From Vanilla planifolia (Eukaryota > Streptophyta > Magnoliopsida > Asparagales > Orchidaceae), in contig CM043870.1 of NCBI GenBank assembly GCA_023846275.1, forward strand, positions 10,735,527 to 10,799,526: 64,000 bases of DNA, given 5' to 3'. Position numbers and translations under genes: made by a program. The notes under the pieces are model-generated. The model had not been told where the DNA came from and made no database searches. It saw only the letters and a program-made list of their open reading frames with translations. Position 1 is the stretch's first letter. Every line of letters starts with the position of its first letter. This document shows positions 59,460-64,000 of this stretch, piece by piece.

Positions 59460-62400
59460 GCCTTATTCTAGGTATTATAGTCTTCACCTATCATGCACAT
59501 TTGTTTGTTGAATCCCCTATCTTCTTTTTATCTCACCCCCTCTTTTCTCTACTTTTTTTTCTTGAACTAGAGAGTCATCTATTCCAAACTTAATTATATA
59601 ACTTCTCTATTTGATTTTCTTATTTAGTGAACCCATAAGCTCTTATGAAATAAGAACATTATTAGTTATCTCTCTTCCCTTAATGAATCTAGATCACTTA
59701 GGTAATATGATCTTATTAAGAAAAGTTTACATTTTGTTATCTAAGATCTTAGTAAGAGTCTTTACTACCAAATGGCTTACACATATTTATCTAAAATCTT
59801 GAAATGTAGTAGATTTGTTAGATTTTGTGATAAGAACTAAATGTTAATTAACAATCCCCTTAGGAATTACATTATCAGTAATGAAGTTTGTTGCAACATC
59901 TAGAATATCTAGAGCAATTATGTTCTAGCATTTAGTAAAAATCCATTAGGACCTAGAGCATTGTCACTATCCAATTGGAAGAACACTTAACAACCTCTTC
60001 CAATCCATATTTTTAATAAGAAGCTAATTCTCCTACTCATTCATTTTTAAGGTATGTTGTTTAGAGTTGCTTCATTAATGTGATAAATTTTTTTTAGTAA
60101 GATCTTTAAAATTTTGTACAACTTGCAATTGATCTTGATTAGACACCTTAAGAACATTGAAGTCCTTAATCTCATTAATGTGAAGCTTTGTCCTTTTATC
60201 CCTCACTAGAGCATAAAAGAAAATGGTATTGTTCTCATCTTCCTTCAACCATTTTGTTGTTGCCTTTTATCACCCGTAGGGTTCTTTTTTGTTTAGTTCT
60301 TCCATGATTTGTTGATTAGCCTTATTTAGATTTATTTTATCTTCTTTTGTGTTTCTCTCCAAGAATTTTTCTCTCTTTCTTTCATTTCTACTTCATAATC
60401 TAGTTAGTTGTGTAGGAATTGCCCAATTATTTTCTACTACTTTATAAAAACTTGGGTTGTTGTCCACATATTTTGGAACTTAAATAACTTGGCATCTGAG
60501 CCTTAATTAGTCAAATGTTGAGGCAATAGAGGGGAATGATCAGATCTGATTCTACATAGATGTTGGATAATTGTAGTTGAGTTAATGTCTATTCACTCTT
60601 CATTCATTAGCTTCTTTTTTAGTCTTTTCCAAACCTAATTACCTTTTTTACCAACCTAGACAAAGGATGGACCTTTGAATGGAAGTTTTGAGAGGTCGCA
60701 TTAATTTATATAATTTGTGAACTCATTAATTGTAGCAAAAGAAGAGTTTAAGGAACCTTTATACTCATTCATCAAGGTTATAACATTAAAATTCCCCTCA
60801 CCTAGCCATGTCCCCTTCCAGTTACTTACAATTTTTATTAGCTTACTCTACATACTTCTTAGAATTCTTGTACATTTGATATACACAAATGTGAAATTAA
60901 ATGTTGACTAGTATCCATTTCTAATTACCTACAGATGAATACATTACTTATCCATGTGAAGATTGCTACATAGAATGCTATTTTTCCATAGTACCTAAAC
61001 TTTTTTGGATTGATTACCATTGTAGTGTGTATAATCTATAGCAGATTCTAGTTTAGGTGGCTTCCCTTTATGAGCTATAAGTTCAAGAAAGTTACAAGCA
61101 ATATGTTATTAGTTCTAATTAAGAGACTAAGATGCATAATTGATTTAGGGGTTCAAAGCCCTCTTAATGTTCCATATAAGCATATTATCCATTAACAAGT
61201 TTGCTTCTAAAATGTGAACTATTCTTGCACTTCTATGTTTCTTTTTAGACTAGTATATTGTTCAGTGCCTTTCTTTGCTTTGTTTTTTAACCTTCTTGTT
61301 TCTATAGGAGTGAAGTCATCATGTCTTAGTGAAATGAGGGTTGAGTTTATAGCTTTTTCAAGAAATTCAAGACCAAATGCCTTCAATTTCTAGAAATCCA
61401 AAAGGCATTAGATTTTTTTATAAAATGGTTGCATTAGAATTTGATTTTGATCTTTCTTCATCTAGATGAGTACCTTTCTTAATCACCACCTAATCATCCA
61501 CTAATTTTGTTGGAATTGTACTTCTAATGCTTCTTACCATTTTTGTATTTACCATTGTTCTTGTCCAAACCTCCTCTTTACTTAGTTTGTGTGGGCAAAA
61601 CATTTAATTCACTTCCAAGCTGTGGTTTGGCATGGTAGCCTTTCTCTTTGTGACTATCATTCTCAATAAATTATTTTCTTTTATTTTGTCCATAAATTTC
61701 CTCTTCTCTTAACTAATCATGCTAATTGGTGGAGGGATTATCATTGACCAATTTTTTATAAGTTTCCAATTTAGTTGTATTGTTTTTGTGGATTGATATC
61801 ATATGCCCTTACTTACAACATTGACTATAGTAAAGTAGTATATTATCATATTGAATTTTCTACCAAAAACCACTCAAGCTACCACCTTTTAAAGTAATTC
61901 TAATATGCTTAAGAAGATCATTTAGCAAATTTACTTCTACACAAACACTCACAACACTTTGACAAGTTAGATTTGAAGTTGTTACATCCACTTTTAATGG
62001 CTTGCCAATCATAGATGTAATTGAATACAATGTTGTCTTGTTAAATTGACGTATAAGTAATATTCCGATGATATCTAGACAATAGCAAGTAATGGCTCTA
62101 TATGAAGATGAAATATCAAGTTCCATTTAAAGGCTTGCATTTGAAATTCACCTAAATACCATGATCTATGTAACCAATAATGAAGAAAGTCATCCTCCTT
62201 ATCAAATCTAAGTAAAATGTGTTTATTATCTAAGGAACAATTTTAGCCTTACTTGAAACCAATTGTAAGAAAGCTTTTGTATGGATTCCATGTTCAACCT
62301 TCCATATGAAACATTTCCAATTAGTGCAAGCTTGAAGTCTATTGCCATCTTCCCAATTTTGTCCTCCTCAAAAATGATTTCTGGTTCCCCCTTAAATGTG

Positions 62401-62720
62401 ATGGGTGCTTTGATTCTAGTTGAGGATCCTTTTGTCTAACCACCCAACACTTCTACAAAAGAATAATTCAAGGAGGGGATTTTCATTGAACATGTCATGG
62501 TAGCCATTGAACAAATTATTGAACAAGCATCAACAATAAAGTTTTGAGTGTATTGTGCTTAGTTTTCACATTGAATACTTTTCGATTCCTCTAATGTTTC
62601 TCCTTAAAATTGTATGGAATGTTCTTAGCTCCATTCTTTGACAACATATAGGAAAACCATATGATATTTGTAGAAGTTATGTCATCTAGACCAATGACAG
62701 TTAGTGAAATCATTATTTTT
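59460..62720 (-). mobile_element. Decayed L1-type LINE, 3'-truncated
   Basis: Minus strand, 5' to 3'. ORF1 begins near 62,717 (MISLTVIGLDDIT). The zinc-knuckle ORF1 block at 62,126-61,860 includes SMIGKPLKVDVTTSNLTCQSVVSVCVEVNLL. The endonuclease at 60.9-60.5 kb reads TWLGEGNFNVI and RIRSDHSPLL. The linker at 60.27-60.13 kb (WLKEDENNTIFFYALVRDK) matches the same block at 15.1 kb in the other LINE. The palm and RNase H parts are not present downstream, so the copy stops near the copia LTR boundary at about 59.45 kb. Many frame breaks. Confidence 0.8.
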
Positions 62721-64000
62721 ATAATAAAAGAGAAGATAATTAAATTGTTTTGTCAATTGTGATCATGATTTGTGTCTTCTTGAAGATTTTTTGCTTGATA
62801 ACTCCATGTGTACTTTATTTTGTTTTTTGTATTTTCTTCACTAGTATTGGTTTGTATTCTCAATATAATAACATTCTTATACACATAGCAAGATTAGCTC
62901 CTGCACACATATCCAAGGTTCTCTTTAGCATTAACAGTTTTGTTACTCATGCAAAGTCTTTCTATATTAACCTAAAGATAGATTCATGTAGGACCACATT
63001 TCAATACTAAGGAATGGAAGAATAACAATCACAATAATAGAAAAGGTGAAGAAAGTGAGAATTGCTCATTGATGCATTAATTATTGCTCATAGAAGGAAA
63101 GGGATTTTCCTTCTCACCTTCTTATTTTCCTAACTATAAATGTCATCGAACCACTTCAATTCTTACAAGTTTCTTTGAAATGCACTTGTTGATGTCTTGA
63201 AAGAGAAGGTGTGAGCATAATATACCTCACTATCAAGAAAGCACATCCTTCTTGTTCAAAAATCGAATAATGCTTAAAGTGAGTTTTTAAGATGTGAAGG
63301 CATTGCTTTATCGCTTCTATTTGTCTAGAGCATTTGTGCATTCGTCATATTTTAATTTTTGAGACCATTGAAAGACAACATGTAGTCCAAGAAAATATAC
63401 AAGGTTACAACACTATTTAGCACTTGGTAGGAAAAGAGTGTGTGTGCTCACCAATTTTCCTACATCACTAAAGCACCTTGTGCGTTGTTTGGAAGGGTTA
63501 AAGGCTCAACATGCATCAATAAGACACCAATGTTGTTGTTAAGTTTTGAACTAAGCTTCTTATTAAAGACAAGAAAGATTGTAGAGTAATATCCATTGGA
63601 TGATTCATATAAGTCAAGCTAAAATTTTAGTTCTAATCTTAGTAGAATGATGAGCTTAGATTTTTGTCTCACTTTAGCATTTTAATGTTAATGTTTCTTT
63701 GTTTATGCCTTAAAAATTAACAAATGAGTGTTGACTACCTGGATTTTTTGTTGGGTGATTATGTTGGTATCTTTAGCTTTAGAATGTAAGGGATAACTAT
63801 ATAAAAAAAATCATAGGTGACACACCTAAAACCATCTACTAAAACCAACAAAACATACTATTATATCATCACACCTAATCACTTTCTTTTTGAGTCCACG
63901 GTCCATTGGGTTAGGTGCACCTTGCATGGTTTTTCATAAGTTGACCAAGTTGATCAAGCTACTTCCCCCCCAATCTTGATGGTAGGAATGTTATTCCTTT
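62720..64000. other. AT-rich intergenic DNA, no gene seen
   Basis: Small frames (62,750-63,010 + and 63,156-63,341 -) have no recognisable domain. The stretch may include LINE 5' leader or further repeat debris. Confidence 0.45.

Overview
The window looks like nuclear DNA of a flowering plant. It has spliced genes, long AT-rich intergenic stretches, plant-type LINEs with a C-terminal RNase H, Ty1/copia remnants with long LTRs, and a chromodomain Ty3 element primed by initiator tRNA-Met. The contrast between the GC-rich peroxidase and its AT-rich surroundings would suit a monocot, but nothing seen fixes the species. No tRNA, rRNA, CRISPR array or bacterial-style operon was found.

Layout: 1-2.8 kb is a decayed LINE (+). 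2.8-12.2 kb is AT-rich repeat debris with two minisatellite-like arrays and one long copia-type LTR. 12.2-17.7 kb is a decayed but long LINE (-). 17.7-22.5 kb is more repeat debris. 22.8-24.2 kb is an intact class III peroxidase gene (-, three exons). 25.5-44.7 kb is a second host gene (-, four coding exons) for a leucine-rich-repeat protein of the plant 'outer arm dynein light chain 1-like' family, with a likely 5' leader reaching about 46.0 kb. 47.1-50.6 kb is a copia LTR plus gag remnant. 54.1-59.4 kb is another copia LTR split by a nested, old Ty3-type element. 59.5-62.7 kb is a second LINE (-) of the same family as the one at 12-17 kb.

The main architectural point is the last intron of the LRR gene. 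By my splice assignment it is 17,153 bp (25,978-43,130) and separates the last repeats of one LRR domain. It holds an old copia pol/LTR remnant and a young, nearly whole chromovirus (27,406-34,884) with almost identical LTRs, a perfect 5-bp target duplication (CATGC), a primer-binding site and a polypurine tract. The chromovirus lies in the same orientation as the gene, so its LTR promoter and 3'-end signals face exon 4.

The two host genes are tandem on the minus strand and are not expected to work together. One encodes a secreted heme peroxidase, the other a probable intracellular LRR protein. I did not find a clearly new biological system. The strongest leads are the chromovirus-loaded giant intron, a possible alternative 3' exon of the peroxidase, and a recurring palindromic motif in the copia-like LTRs.
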